The notes: generated from the sequence alone by a model not told the origin. A stretch of 64,000 nucleotides of DNA from Polaribacter cellanae (GCF_017569185.1 NZ_CP071869.1:2718001-2782000); one strand, 5' to 3'. Positions 8,742 through 17,594 are shown, numbered from the stretch's first letter. Numbers and translations: made by a program.

Positions 8742-9051
8742 TTACAAATTTGGAGCTGTTAAATTTTCTGGGTTTTTATAAGTATTAAAAACACGAAGAA
8801 TTCTAATTTTATTATCGTTTTTAGGAACGTAAATAGCTTTATAGTTTCTAACAACTATTCTTCTGCAAGGTTCTCCTAAAATTTCATCTATTTGAAATTG
8901 AGTTATAAAATGGATATTAATAGCTGTATCAAAAATATCATTCACAATATTTGAAGCTAAATTATCTGAAAGTGTTTTTTTCTTTTACGTATTCAAATAT
9001 TTTTTCTAAATCTTGTTCAGCTTTTAAAGACCAATCTACTTTTAGTCTCAT
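8742..9051 (-). pseudogene. RelE/ParE-family toxin, frameshifted at an A7 run
   Basis: Translation from the ATG at 9051 gives MRLKVDWSLKAEQDLEKIF and then a stop after 29 codons. If one A is removed from the A7 run at about 8971-8977, the frame continues through KTLSDNLASNIVNDIFDTAI to the stop at 8742, giving a protein of about 102 aa with the RelE/ParE ending RRIVVRNYKAIYVPKNDNKIRILRVF. Such toxins are ribosome-dependent RNases or gyrase poisons. The ATG directly abuts the stop of the antitoxin reading frame. Either a true mutation or a sequencing error would explain the extra base. Confidence 0.75.
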
Positions 9052-9313
9052 TTACCAGGAAGCTATTTTCTTTTTCAAATTTTCTGAAGTAATAAAATGA
9101 CCTTCTTTCATTCTTCTTTCTGCTTCTTTTATTTTTTGAACGTAAGTTTCTTTGGTTAAAGCTTCTCCATCGATTGTATAGCCAACAATTTCAGACGATT
9201 TTTTTTTCGTTTTTTGAATGTATATTATAAATAGCCTCTATTTCTTTTAGAACATTTTCATCTGTTTCTAAAATCCATTTAGATAATGCGATTCTTTTTT
9301 CTTTTGAGTTCAT
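9052..9313 (-). pseudogene. Cognate antitoxin, frameshifted at an A9 run
   Basis: The frame opens at ATG 9313 (MNSKEKRIALSKWILETDEN) and stops early after an A9 run at about 9199-9207. With one A fewer it continues SSEIVGYTIDGEALTKETY and ends KKKIASW just before the toxin ATG, about 86 aa in all. The second half resembles the short antitoxins that precede ParE/RelE toxins in Bacteroidetes (pattern VGYTIDGEALTKETY then EAERRMKEGHF). No DNA-binding fold can be named with certainty. It carries the same kind of +1 A lesion as its partner. Confidence 0.65.
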
Positions 9314-9388
9314 AAGATTGCTTTTATCAAAGATAACAATTTTTAAATAATGTATTTTGCTTAAGATTTCCTAAAAGTTAGCAGGTAA

Positions 9389-9472
9389 GTGCGTTAGCGA
9401 TTGAAACGACATCCTTTTTGCTTTTTTGCAAAAAGATATAGTGGAAAGCGCGACCCTTAGGGAACGCCCAAA
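9389..9472. repeat. Structured intergenic element with two hairpins
   Basis: The 9314-9516 gap between the antitoxin remnant and the flippase gene has no ORF. It holds a GC-richer block with a perfect hairpin, CTTTTTGC (9414-9421) and GCAAAAAG (9428-9435) around T6, then a motif GGAAAGCGCGACCC with a short CCC-TTA-GGG hairpin and GGAACGCCC. I recall near-identical blocks between genes in many Flavobacteriaceae, so it is probably a dispersed element or structured RNA. Its function is unknown to me. Confidence 0.55.
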
Positions 9473-9516
9473 ATAAAAAAATTAATCCTTAAAATTTCGA
9501 GTTTTAAAAATTTTAG

Positions 9517-10479
9517 TTAATTTTTGGGAATTAAAGTTTGTTTTCTATTATAGATAGGCAATAGTAAAAATGCCAAACCTCCAAAAATTACAATCATGGC
9601 TGTTTGTGCGGTCCACATAATCCACCCGAAAGCGATTGCAGGTTCTTCTGAAATTCCGAATAAAGCTAAAGCTCCAGCAACAGCAACTGGATATAAACCA
9701 ATGCCACCATTTGTTGCAGCAATGGCAAACCCACCAGCAATAAAACCAATTAAAATTCCACCTATAGGAACATTTAAACCTTCAATTGCAGGAATTGTTG
9801 CCCAAAACATGGCTACATACATTGCCCAAATAAAAATGGTATGAAATATAAATGTCCATTTGTTTTTTAACTTAAAGATGCTTGTAATGCCTTCAATTAA
9901 ACCAGAAATAAAGGTTTTAATTTTTAATAGAAAACCTGAATTTGCTTTTTTTAAGTAGAATCTAAAAATAAAAAATGCAATAATAAAAAGAACCAACCCA
10001 GTAATTATTCTTGTTGGATTAAAATTTTTGGTCAATAGTTCATAAATAAAATCGAATTGTAAAAAAAGTGTGATTGCAACTATGGAAAGCATCATTATTA
10101 AATCTGCAATTCTTTCTGCGACAATGGTTCCAAAACATTTTTCGAAAGGGATTTTCTCGTAGTTTGCCATTACAGTTGCTCTGGAAATTTCCCCAGCTCT
10201 TGGCAAAGCTAAATTTACCAAATAACCAACTAAAACTGCCAAAACACTATTGGTAAATCTGGGTTTAAACCCTAAAGGTTCTAACATAAACTTCCATCTA
10301 TAAGCTCTAGAAAGGTGGCTTAAAATTCCGAAAAACAATCCAAGAAAAATCCAACTATAATTGGCTTCTTTAAAGTATTTTCCTAAAGTTTCTAAAGAAA
10401 TTTCTGATAAGGAATACCAAACTAAAAAACCTCCCAAAGTGAGAGGTAATATGGTTTTTAAGATTTTTTTAATGTTCAA
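9517..10479 (-). CDS. Lysylphosphatidylglycerol synthase TM-region / flippase-like membrane protein
   Basis: A 320-aa integral membrane protein with about eight hydrophobic segments, of the UPF0104/AglD-type family that shares its fold with the flippase half of MprF. Typical segments are SHLSRAYRWKFML (about residues 55-67), YLVNLALPRAGEISR (about 86-100) and GGIGLYPVAVAGALALFGI (about 256-275). The lipid or glycolipid moved is unknown. The start is a TTG at 10479, 2 bp after the panD stop, so it is translated from the panD transcript. The distal half of the panC-panD block. Confidence 0.85.
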   Translation of the reverse strand: MNIKKILKTILPLTLGGFLVWYSLSEISLETLGKYFKEANYSWIFLGLFFGILSHLSRAYRWKFMLEPLGFKPRFTNSVLAVLVGYLVNLALPRAGEISRATVMANYEKIPFEKCFGTIVAERIADLIMMLSIVAITLFLQFDFIYELLTKNFNPTRIITGLVLFIIAFFIFRFYLKKANSGFLLKIKTFISGLIEGITSIFKLKNKWTFIFHTIFIWAMYVAMFWATIPAIEGLNVPIGGILIGFIAGGFAIAATNGGIGLYPVAVAGALALFGISEEPAIAFGWIMWTAQTAMIVIFGGLAFLLLPIYNRKQTLIPKN

Positions 10480-10481
10480 AA

Positions 10482-10832
10482 CTAGGTAAGAGTGTTGTCT
10501 TTTTCATTTGGGAAAACCAGTTGAGGTTTAAAAACTTTTGCTTCTTCTAATTCCATAAACGCATACACAATTAAAATTAAAACATCGCCAACTGCAACTA
10601 AACGTGAAGCTGCACCATTTAAGGTAATTTCTCCACTTCCTCTTGGACCAGGAATTGCATAAGTTTCGAGACGATTTCCATTATTGTTGTTTACAATTTG
10701 AACGCGTTCGCCTTCGATAATTCCTGCAGCATCCATTAAATCTTCGTCTATGGTTATGCTTCCTATATAATTTAAATCGGCACCTGTAACTTTTACTCGG
10801 TGGATTTTAGATTTTACTACTTGTACTAACAT
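10482..10832 (-). CDS. panD: Aspartate 1-decarboxylase precursor
   Basis: Makes beta-alanine from aspartate for pantothenate and CoA. It is a 116-aa pyruvoyl enzyme made as a proenzyme; the self-cleavage site Gly24-Ser25 is in NYIGSITID, and Ser25 becomes the pyruvoyl group. The conserved Tyr/Arg region reads [17 protein letters not shown] -7 box TATTTTTG (10837-10844) ends 4 nt before the ATG, which suggests its own leaderless transcript in addition to any readthrough from panC. Confidence 0.96.
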   Translation of the reverse strand: MLVQVVKSKIHRVKVTGADLNYIGSITIDEDLMDAAGIIEGERVQIVNNNNGNRLETYAIPGPRGSGEITLNGAASRLVAVGDVLILIVYAFMELEEAKVFKPQLVFPNEKDNTLT

Positions 10833-10836
10833 TTGG

Positions 10837-10844
10837 CAAAAATA
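10837..10844 (-). promoter_or_regulatory. Promoter -7 box 4 nt before the panD ATG
   Basis: On the minus strand the order is TATTTTTG, then CCAA, then ATG. The spacing predicts a transcription start at or next to the start codon. Confidence 0.5.
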
Positions 10845-10864
10845 GGTATTTTTTTAGTTAAACT

Positions 10865-10887
10865 AATCCCGATTTTAGATCGGGATT
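10865..10887 (-). terminator. Hairpin between panC and panD
   Basis: AATCCCGAT (10865-10873) pairs with ATCGGGATT (10879-10887). On the minus transcript it follows panC; the downstream T-run is interrupted, so it may be a partial terminator or an mRNA-stabilising hairpin. Confidence 0.45.
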
Positions 10888-10911
10888 ATAATTTTAAAAG
10901 TCTGTTTTAAT

Positions 10912-11760
10912 TTAATTTTTTAAACGAATGTTATCAATCAATCTTATTTTTCCTGCAAATACAGCAATAAACGCACGATATTTTTTATTAGATTCTTCGG
11001 TTTCTACTGTTTCTAATGTTTTTTCATTAGCAATTGTAAAGTATTCTAATGTTAATAAAGGTTGCTTTTTAAATTGATTTTCTACCCATTCGTTAATTTC
11101 AGAAACACTTTTCGTACCAAATTTTTTATTAACTTTTTTAAGTGTTTTAAAAATAAAAGGTGCAATTTCTCTTTGTTCAGTCGATAAACGAACATTTCTA
11201 GAACTCATTGCCAAACCATCTTCTTCTCTAAAGATAGGGCAACCTTTAATTTTTACGGGAAGTTTGTTTTTTTGCACCATTTTTTTAATGATTTGCAACT
11301 GTTGAAAGTCTTTTTGTCCGAAATAAGCTTTATCGGGTCCTACAATTTCGAATAATGCTTTTACAATGGTTCCAACACCATCGAAATGACCGTCTCTAAA
11401 TTTCCCTTCCATTTGATGCTCTAAACCATCGAAATTAAACTTTGTAGATACGATATTTTTAGCATAAATCTCCTCCACAGATGGCGAAAACAAGACATCG
11501 CAAGAAACCGATTTTAACAGTTTAATATCCTCTTCTAAATTTTTTGGGTATTTCTTAAGATCCTCTGCATTATTAAATTGTGTAGGATTTACGAAAATAC
11601 TTACCACAACAACATCATTTTTTTTCTTTGCTTTTTTAATTAAAGACAAATGCCCTTGGTGTAAAGCGCCCATTGTTGGTACAAAACCAATGGTTTTATT
11701 GTTGCTTTTATAGTCTAAAAGACAGCGCTTTAAGTCTTTTTTGTTGTTGAATTCTTTCAT
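10912..11760 (-). CDS. panC: Pantoate--beta-alanine ligase
   Basis: Joins pantoate and beta-alanine using ATP, the last step of pantothenate synthesis. It has 282 aa. The nucleotide-binding motif HxGH is HQGH at residues 34-37 within PTMGALHQGH. Other family segments are VSIFVNPTQF, DKAYFGQKDFQQL and REEDGLAMSSRN. It lies upstream of panD in the same direction, so both halves of the beta-alanine branch are together. Divergent from the GT5-like gene. Confidence 0.97.
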   Translation of the reverse strand: MKEFNNKKDLKRCLLDYKSNNKTIGFVPTMGALHQGHLSLIKKAKKKNDVVVVSIFVNPTQFNNAEDLKKYPKNLEEDIKLLKSVSCDVLFSPSVEEIYAKNIVSTKFNFDGLEHQMEGKFRDGHFDGVGTIVKALFEIVGPDKAYFGQKDFQQLQIIKKMVQKNKLPVKIKGCPIFREEDGLAMSSRNVRLSTEQREIAPFIFKTLKKVNKKFGTKSVSEINEWVENQFKKQPLLTLEYFTIANEKTLETVETEESNKKYRAFIAVFAGKIRLIDNIRLKN

Positions 11761-11783
11761 TTTAAAAATCTTGATAATGACTG

Positions 11784-11791
11784 CAAACTTA
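11784..11791 (-). promoter_or_regulatory. Promoter -7 box for panC
   Basis: TAAGTTTG on the minus strand matches TAnnTTTG and ends 23 nt before the panC ATG. Confidence 0.45.
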
Positions 11792-11823
11792 GCATTTTAA
11801 CACGATATTTGCATATTAATTTG

Positions 11824-11831
11824 TACTTTTG
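11824..11831 (+). promoter_or_regulatory. Promoter -7 box for the GT5-like gene
   Basis: TACTTTTG matches TAnnTTTG, 27 nt before the ATG at 11859. With the panC box it forms a divergent promoter pair. Confidence 0.45.
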
Positions 11832-11858
11832 CGAATCTTATAAAAAGAGTTTGATTTA

Positions 11859-12668
11859 ATGAAGGACAAGAGAATTTTATTTGTTTCCTCGGAAGTAGTA
11901 CCATACTTACCAGAAACAGAACTATCGTCAACTGCTTTTAATGCTGCTAAAAACGCACATTCTAAAGGAGTGCAAACTAGAATTTTTATGCCAAGGTTTG
12001 GTGTTATTAACGAGCGTAGGCACCAATTACACGAAGTAATTCGTCTTTCTGGGATGAACTTGGTTGTTAATGATATGGACATGCCTTTAATTATTAAGGT
12101 TGCTTCTATTCCAAAAGAAAGAATGCAGGTTTATTTTATCGATAACGAAGAATATTTCAAGAGAAAAGCCGTTTTTACAGATGAAGACGATCAACTTTTT
12201 CCAGATAACGACGAAAGAGCTATCTTTTTTGCCAAAGGAGTAATCGAAACTGTTAAAAAATTAAATTGGGCACCAGATATTATTCATGTTCATGGATGGT
12301 TAGCATCTTTATTGCCTTTGTATTTAAAGGAATATTATAACGAAGAACCTTTGTTTACAGAAAGTAAAATTGTAACTTCTATTTATAACGATACTTTCGA
12401 GAATACGTTAAATGAAAATTTGGCAGATAAAGTAAAGTTCGATTTAAAAGATGCTTCGAAAACGGAAACGATTAAAACACCTAACCATACCAATATATTA
12501 AAAAGTGCTATCGAAAATTCCGACGCGATTATTCATGGTAGTGAAACGATTTCCGAAGAGTTATCTTCTTTTATTGAAGGAAAAGATATTCCCGTATTAG
12601 AATTCCAATCGGAAAATTTTAAAGAAAGTTATTTAAATTTTTATACTGATTTAGTTTCAGTTAATTAA
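11859..12668 (+). CDS. Glycogen/starch synthase N-terminal domain protein (short, GT5-like)
   Basis: A 269-aa protein matching only the N-terminal Rossmann domain of glycogen synthase (GT5): RILFVSSEVVPYLPETELSS at the start, then RIFMPRFGVINERRHQL, DNDERAIFFAKGVIE and PDIIHVHGWLASLLPLYL (about residues 138-156). The C-terminal ADP-glucose-binding half of true synthases is absent and the residue after VVPY is not the usual KTGGL. Glycosyl transfer is therefore doubtful. The same short form next to panC and DUF4270 is, as I recall, conserved in Flavobacteriaceae, so it is not a local truncation. Confidence 0.75.
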   Translation: MKDKRILFVSSEVVPYLPETELSSTAFNAAKNAHSKGVQTRIFMPRFGVINERRHQLHEVIRLSGMNLVVNDMDMPLIIKVASIPKERMQVYFIDNEEYFKRKAVFTDEDDQLFPDNDERAIFFAKGVIETVKKLNWAPDIIHVHGWLASLLPLYLKEYYNEEPLFTESKIVTSIYNDTFENTLNENLADKVKFDLKDASKTETIKTPNHTNILKSAIENSDAIIHGSETISEELSSFIEGKDIPVLEFQSENFKESYLNFYTDLVSVN

Positions 12669-12675
12669 TTGTTAT

Positions 12676-14385
12676 ATGGTTAAAAATAGTATTAGAAAAA
12701 CAACACAAGTTGGTGTTTTGTTTTTATTATTTGCAGGAATAATTTCTTGCGAAAAAGATTTTACGGATATTGATAGTGGTGTTATTAGCAACACAAAATT
12801 TTCTACAGGAGAAGTTGCCTTAGATATAGAAATTAGTACTATAAATTTAAATAGTGTTGTTGCAGATAATATATCTACCACAAATGCAAGCAATATTGGT
12901 TTACCAATATTAAAAAACAATACACCTTTTCCTGTAGATTATTGGTTAGGGGTTTACAACAATGCAAATGCAAAAAAATTAGAAGCGGGTTTTGCATCTC
13001 AAATAGCTTTTCCTTCTAAAAAATTAATTACTCGCGAAGTTGTTGCAGATGGAGATACTATCTTTAACTTAGATAAAGTTGTTTTAAAACTTCCATACAC
13101 AGCAGTCTCATTAGGTGCAAATAAAGAAGGGATTGTAACATACAGATTAGACTCTATTTTAGGAAACAAAGATGCTTTAACAAATGTCGAGGTGTATAGA
13201 AACCCAACCCAATTATATGCATTAAACCCACAAGATCCTTCTAAATCTAATTCTTATGCCTCTAATTTTAATTATAATGAAACAGAATTATTAACAAAAG
13301 ATACTAATTTTTCTTTTAAACCTTCACCCACAGATACTATTTTTGAGTTTTTTAGAATTGATAGAAGCGAAGATGTAAATAGTACAGAACTCGTAAAAGA
13401 TACACTTAAGATTTTAAATAGTTCAAAGAAGGCCATTCCTTTTTTAGCCATTCCATTAGATTTAAACAAAATGAAAACTACCTTTTGGGACAAATTTAAT
13501 GATACCGAGTTTTCTTCTCCAGAAGAATTTCAAAAATATTTTAAAGGTATTATTTTAAAAGCAAAAGGTAATGATGGTGTATTGGTGCCTTTTAACTTAA
13601 TAAATAATAGAGAAGCATCTATAGACTTTTTATATTCTAAAACCATTCTAAAAAATAATGTTGTAGATAAAGTTCTCAAAGAAGATTATACATTTTCTTT
13701 GGCAGGTATTAAAAACAACATTTACAATACAAACAATATTGTGCCAGTACCAACAAATAGTTTTGTTGTACAAGGAACAGCAGGTTTGTCTGCAGAGGTA
13801 AAAGTTTTAGGAATTAATTTACAAACTTTACGTACAGAAAACCCAACACACCCAATTCTTGAATATGTAAATAAAGATATAGACAATAATAATTATTTAG
13901 ATTTAAAAGAATTGGCTTCAATAAAAGACATTAGTAACAATGAATTTGGTCTTTTAGTAAATGATGCAGATTTAACTTTCTTTGTAAATAATACATTAAG
14001 TTCTACTCCAAATACTTTACCACAAAGATTGTATGTTTATCAAAATAAAGATAACGGAAAAGGTGGAGTAACCCCAACTCATCTATCAGATTCTTATAAA
14101 GAAACAAATAGTTTTAATGGAAAATTAGTAAATAACAACAAGATTCCTGAAAAATATACCTTTAAAATTACAGATTATATTTCAAATTTAATGGATGGTA
14201 CTTCTAAAGATTTTTCTCCTTTAGTTTTAAAAGTTTATAATTCTACAGATAATCCTTTAGTTAGTGGATCTTTAAATAAAAATGTTTTACAATATAATTG
14301 GAACCCAAGATCGGTAGTTTTATATGATGAAAATTCCAACAATAAAGCAAAGTTGAAAATATCCTTTACAAGGAAAAAAAATTAA
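12676..14385 (+). CDS. DUF4270 domain lipoprotein
   Basis: A 569-aa predicted outer-surface lipoprotein: the signal peptide ends in lipobox GIISC with Cys25. The body has the long Asn/Thr/Ser-rich beta-type pattern of DUF4270 with segments such as VVLKLPYTA, YRLDSILGNKDALTNVEVYR and FKGIILKAKGNDG. Function is unknown. It starts 7 bp after the GT5-like gene and ends 29 bp before glmS, so these three genes probably form one operon. The fixed order panC/GT5/DUF4270/glmS hints at an envelope-related role. Confidence 0.8.
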   Translation: MVKNSIRKTTQVGVLFLLFAGIISCEKDFTDIDSGVISNTKFSTGEVALDIEISTINLNSVVADNISTTNASNIGLPILKNNTPFPVDYWLGVYNNANAKKLEAGFASQIAFPSKKLITREVVADGDTIFNLDKVVLKLPYTAVSLGANKEGIVTYRLDSILGNKDALTNVEVYRNPTQLYALNPQDPSKSNSYASNFNYNETELLTKDTNFSFKPSPTDTIFEFFRIDRSEDVNSTELVKDTLKILNSSKKAIPFLAIPLDLNKMKTTFWDKFNDTEFSSPEEFQKYFKGIILKAKGNDGVLVPFNLINNREASIDFLYSKTILKNNVVDKVLKEDYTFSLAGIKNNIYNTNNIVPVPTNSFVVQGTAGLSAEVKVLGINLQTLRTENPTHPILEYVNKDIDNNNYLDLKELASIKDISNNEFGLLVNDADLTFFVNNTLSSTPNTLPQRLYVYQNKDNGKGGVTPTHLSDSYKETNSFNGKLVNNNKIPEKYTFKITDYISNLMDGTSKDFSPLVLKVYNSTDNPLVSGSLNKNVLQYNWNPRSVVLYDENSNNKAKLKISFTRKKN

Positions 14386-14414
14386 CCAGCCAATTTAAAT
14401 TAAAAATAATTATT

Positions 14415-16271
14415 ATGTGTGGAATTACAGGATATATTGGTTATAGAGATGCTTACCCTATTGTAATAAATGGTCTTAAAAGACTAGAATATAGAGGTTA
14501 TGATAGTGCAGGAATAATGATGTATGATGGAGATAAAATACAACTATCTAAAACTAAAGGAAAGGTTTCCGATTTAGAAGTAATTACAAAGGAAGAAGAA
14601 GAAAGAAAAAAGGGAAATATAGGAATGGGGCATACTCGTTGGGCAACACATGGTGTACCAAATGATGTAAATTCTCATCCACATTACTCTCAAAGTGGAG
14701 ATTTAGTAATTGTTCATAATGGAATAATTGAGAACTACGATACTTTAAGAAAAGAATTAATTACTAGAGGTTATACTTTTAAAAGCGATACAGATACAGA
14801 AGTTCTTGTAAACTTTATCGAAGAAGTTAAAAAACAAGAAGGTTGTAAATTAGGACAAGCAGTTCAATTAGCTTTAAAAAATGTAATTGGAGCTTATGCA
14901 ATTGCTGTTTTCGATAAAAGCAAACCAAACGAAATTATTGTTGCACGTTTGGGAAGTCCAATTGCTATTGGAGTTGGTAAAGAAAATTCGGAATTTTTTG
15001 TGGCCTCAGACGCTTCACCATTTATAGAATATACTAAAGATGCTATTTATCTGGAAGATGAAGAAATGGCAATAATTAAATTAGGCAAAGGAATTAAAGT
15101 TCGTAAAATTAACGACGATTCTTTAGTGGATGCAAATATTCAAGAATTACAATTAAGCTTAGAGCAAATAGAAAAAGGTGGTTACGACCATTTTATGTTA
15201 AAGGAAATCCACGAGCAACCAAAAGCTATTTTAGATACGTATCGTGGAAGAATGTTGGCAGACGAAGGCATTATTAGAATGGCTGGCATAGACGACCATA
15301 TAAACAAATTTATGAATGCCCAAAGAATTATCATAGTTGCTTGTGGTACTTCTTGGCATGGTGGTTTGGTTGGAGAATATTTAATAGAAGAGTTTGCTAG
15401 AATTCCTGTAGAGGTAGAATATGCATCTGAATTTAGGTATAGAAACCCAATAGTAACCTCTAAAGATATTGTAATTGCTATATCTCAATCTGGTGAAACT
15501 GCAGATACACTTGCGGCTATAAAGTTAGCAAAATCTAAAGGTGCATTTGTATTTGGTATTTGCAATGTTGTTGGCTCTTCTATTGCAAGAGAAACAGATG
15601 CAGGTGCTTACACGCATGCAGGTCCAGAAATAGGAGTTGCATCTACAAAAGCATTTACAACACAAATTACTGTTTTAACACTTATCGCTTTAAAATTAGC
15701 ATCTAAAAAAGGAGAGCTTTCTAAGCCAGAATTGAGCTCTCTTTTACAAAAAATGCAATTAATTCCTGGTAAAATAGAAAATCTTTTAAAGATAGACGAT
15801 AAAGTAAAAGAAATTGCAGCAGTTTATAAAGATGCTCCAAACTGCTTATACTTAGGTAGAGGTTTTAACTTTCCTGTGGCTTTAGAAGGCGCTTTAAAGT
15901 TGAAAGAAATCTCTTACATTCATGCAGAAGGCTATCCAGCAGCAGAAATGAAACATGGCCCTATTGCTTTAATAGACGAGAATATGCCTATTGTTGTAAT
16001 TGCAACAAACAAAGGACATTACGAAAAAGTAGTAAGTAACATTCAGGAAATAAAATCGAGAGCAGGTAAAATTATTGCAATCGTTACTGAAGGAGACACA
16101 CAAGTAAAAGAAATTGCAGATCATGTAATTGAAATTCCTGAAACAGAAGAAGCTTTAACGCCGCTTTTAACGACAATTCCTTTACAATTACTTTCTTACC
16201 ACATTGCAGTAATGTTAGGTAAAAACGTAGATCAGCCAAGAAATTTAGCAAAATCGGTTACTGTAGAGTAA
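14415..16271 (+). CDS. glmS: Glutamine--fructose-6-phosphate aminotransferase (isomerizing)
   Basis: Makes glucosamine-6-phosphate from fructose-6-phosphate and glutamine, the entry step to peptidoglycan and LPS amino sugars. It has 618 aa. The N-terminal glutaminase domain begins MCGITGYIGYRD with nucleophile Cys2; two SIS domains follow (IIVACGTSWHGGLVGEYL, then CLYLGRGFNFPVALEGALK), and the protein ends in the canonical RNLAKSVTVE. No glmS ribozyme-like leader is visible in the 29-nt gap upstream. Terminated by a hairpin at about 16296. Confidence 0.98.
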   Translation: MCGITGYIGYRDAYPIVINGLKRLEYRGYDSAGIMMYDGDKIQLSKTKGKVSDLEVITKEEEERKKGNIGMGHTRWATHGVPNDVNSHPHYSQSGDLVIVHNGIIENYDTLRKELITRGYTFKSDTDTEVLVNFIEEVKKQEGCKLGQAVQLALKNVIGAYAIAVFDKSKPNEIIVARLGSPIAIGVGKENSEFFVASDASPFIEYTKDAIYLEDEEMAIIKLGKGIKVRKINDDSLVDANIQELQLSLEQIEKGGYDHFMLKEIHEQPKAILDTYRGRMLADEGIIRMAGIDDHINKFMNAQRIIIVACGTSWHGGLVGEYLIEEFARIPVEVEYASEFRYRNPIVTSKDIVIAISQSGETADTLAAIKLAKSKGAFVFGICNVVGSSIARETDAGAYTHAGPEIGVASTKAFTTQITVLTLIALKLASKKGELSKPELSSLLQKMQLIPGKIENLLKIDDKVKEIAAVYKDAPNCLYLGRGFNFPVALEGALKLKEISYIHAEGYPAAEMKHGPIALIDENMPIVVIATNKGHYEKVVSNIQEIKSRAGKIIAIVTEGDTQVKEIADHVIEIPETEEALTPLLTTIPLQLLSYHIAVMLGKNVDQPRNLAKSVTVE

Positions 16272-16295
16272 TTGTTTTGTAATGACGATAAACTA

Positions 16296-16325
16296 AAAAT
16301 CCAGCTAATATAGCTGGATTTTTTT
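16296..16325. terminator. Bidirectional terminator glmS / FAD oxidoreductase
   Basis: AATCCAGCTA and TAGCTGGATT form a 10-bp stem with a 3-nt loop, flanked by A- and T-runs on the two sides, between convergent genes. Confidence 0.8.
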
Positions 16326-16933
16326 TATGAAATTTTATCGTGAACTTTCGTATGATTTCCATCATTCCAAAGTGTTAAAATATCTGTGGCTACAGAAGCT
16401 CCACTTCCTGCTGCAATTGCAAACTGACTTCGCCAACCAGCAATGGTTCCACAACAATACAAGCCATTTTTTATCAAGTGATTTTCGTTTTTAAGTTGAA
16501 TTCTATCTTTCTCTGGATTCGATTTTTTATGTGGAATTAAAAAAGCATCCAAACCTTTAATCGTAAATGGTTTCGAGTAATTTAAAGCAACCACCACAAT
16601 TTTAGAAAAATACGTTTCTTTATTGGTTGTAATTTTAAAACCATGGCTAATTTCTTCAACAATTAGAACTTTTTCGTTTTCTATTTGAGAAATATGAGGA
16701 TACAATGTAGCCAATTGTGCCTTTCCTTCAATTAAAATATCGCTTCCTAATTTGTTAGGAGAAAGCCCTAAAACATTGTTAAACAACGCATTTTGTAAAT
16801 GAGATGCTTTTTGATGTAGAATAATACCAATATTTTTATCGGCAGCAAAAGCCTTATTTTTTGCAGAGGCTAAAACAAGAGCACACTGCATTCCAGAAAC
16901 ACCACCACCAATAATTAGAGTATCGAAATTCAT
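16325..16933 (-). CDS. Small FAD-dependent oxidoreductase
   Basis: A 202-aa protein with the FAD ADP-binding motif TLIIGGGVSGMQCAL (GGGVSG at residues 9-14) and a C-terminal GLYCCGTIAGWRSQFAIAAGSG that corresponds to the second FAD-contact motif of thioredoxin-reductase-like flavoproteins. The NAD(P)-binding domain and redox CxxC of thioredoxin reductases are missing, so it is a single-domain flavoprotein of unknown substrate. I use the ATG at 16933, which follows the MarC stop by 1 bp; an upstream TTG at 16942 would overlap that gene. Confidence 0.8.
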   Translation of the reverse strand: MNFDTLIIGGGVSGMQCALVLASAKNKAFAADKNIGIILHQKASHLQNALFNNVLGLSPNKLGSDILIEGKAQLATLYPHISQIENEKVLIVEEISHGFKITTNKETYFSKIVVVALNYSKPFTIKGLDAFLIPHKKSNPEKDRIQLKNENHLIKNGLYCCGTIAGWRSQFAIAAGSGASVATDILTLWNDGNHTKVHDKIS

Positions 16934-16934
16934 A

Positions 16935-17519
16935 TTAAGCAAATAACATTTTAATGTTTGCAGCGAATAATTTTACAGCAATCGCTAATAAAACAACACC
17001 AAATACTTTTCTAATAATTTGTATTCCTGTTGGGCCAATTAAACGTTCTATTTTCGACGATGTTTTTAAAACTATATAAATAACAATTACATTTAAAAGT
17101 ACAGCTACTATTATATTTTCTATAGAGAATTCTGCTCGCAAAGAAAGTAAAGTGGTTAAACTTCCAGGACCTGCAATTAAAGGAAAAGCCAATGGAAAAA
17201 CAGTGGCAGTAATTGTTCCAGAATCTCCATGGTCTTTATAAAGTGTTATTCCTAAAATCATTTCTAAAGCGATAAAAAACAAGATAAAAGAACCTGCAAC
17301 TGCGAAAGAATTTACATCAATACCAATTAAACTTAATAGACTTTGTCCTAAAAACAAAAAGAACACCATAATTACACCCGCAATTAAAGAAGCCTTCTCA
17401 GACTGAATATGCCCTGCTTTTTTACGTAAATCTATAATAATAGGTATATTTCCTATAATATCGATAACCGCAAACAATACCATAAATGCCGTTAATATTT
17501 CTTTTGGATTAAAATTCAT
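16935..17519 (-). CDS. MarC family integral membrane protein
   Basis: A 194-aa membrane protein with six hydrophobic segments. Family marks are PKEILTAFMVLFAVIDIIGN at the N-terminus and FPLAFPLIAGPGSLTTLL at about residues 110-127. The physiological role of the MarC/UPF0056 family is unknown despite its name. I use the ATG at 17519; a longer reading from a TTG at 17543 runs into the -7 box. It is translationally coupled to the FAD protein downstream. Confidence 0.9.
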   Translation of the reverse strand: MNFNPKEILTAFMVLFAVIDIIGNIPIIIDLRKKAGHIQSEKASLIAGVIMVFFLFLGQSLLSLIGIDVNSFAVAGSFILFFIALEMILGITLYKDHGDSGTITATVFPLAFPLIAGPGSLTTLLSLRAEFSIENIIVAVLLNVIVIYIVLKTSSKIERLIGPTGIQIIRKVFGVVLLAIAVKLFAANIKMLFA

Positions 17520-17540
17520 CTTTTTTTTTAAAATTTTTTG

Positions 17541-17548
17541 CAAAATTA
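17541..17548 (-). promoter_or_regulatory. Promoter -7 box for marC-like operon
   Basis: TAATTTTG on the minus strand lies 21 nt upstream of the ATG at 17519. It overlaps the alternative TTG start, supporting the shorter protein. Confidence 0.5.
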
Positions 17549-17594
17549 GTCAACTAACTTTACTAAAGTGTAAATTTAAAGAAAAAAAAACACC

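Noticed and set aside
14386..14414. glmS ribozyme upstream of glmS
   Set aside because: Only 29 bp separate glmS from the preceding gene; no room or sequence for the ribozyme core.
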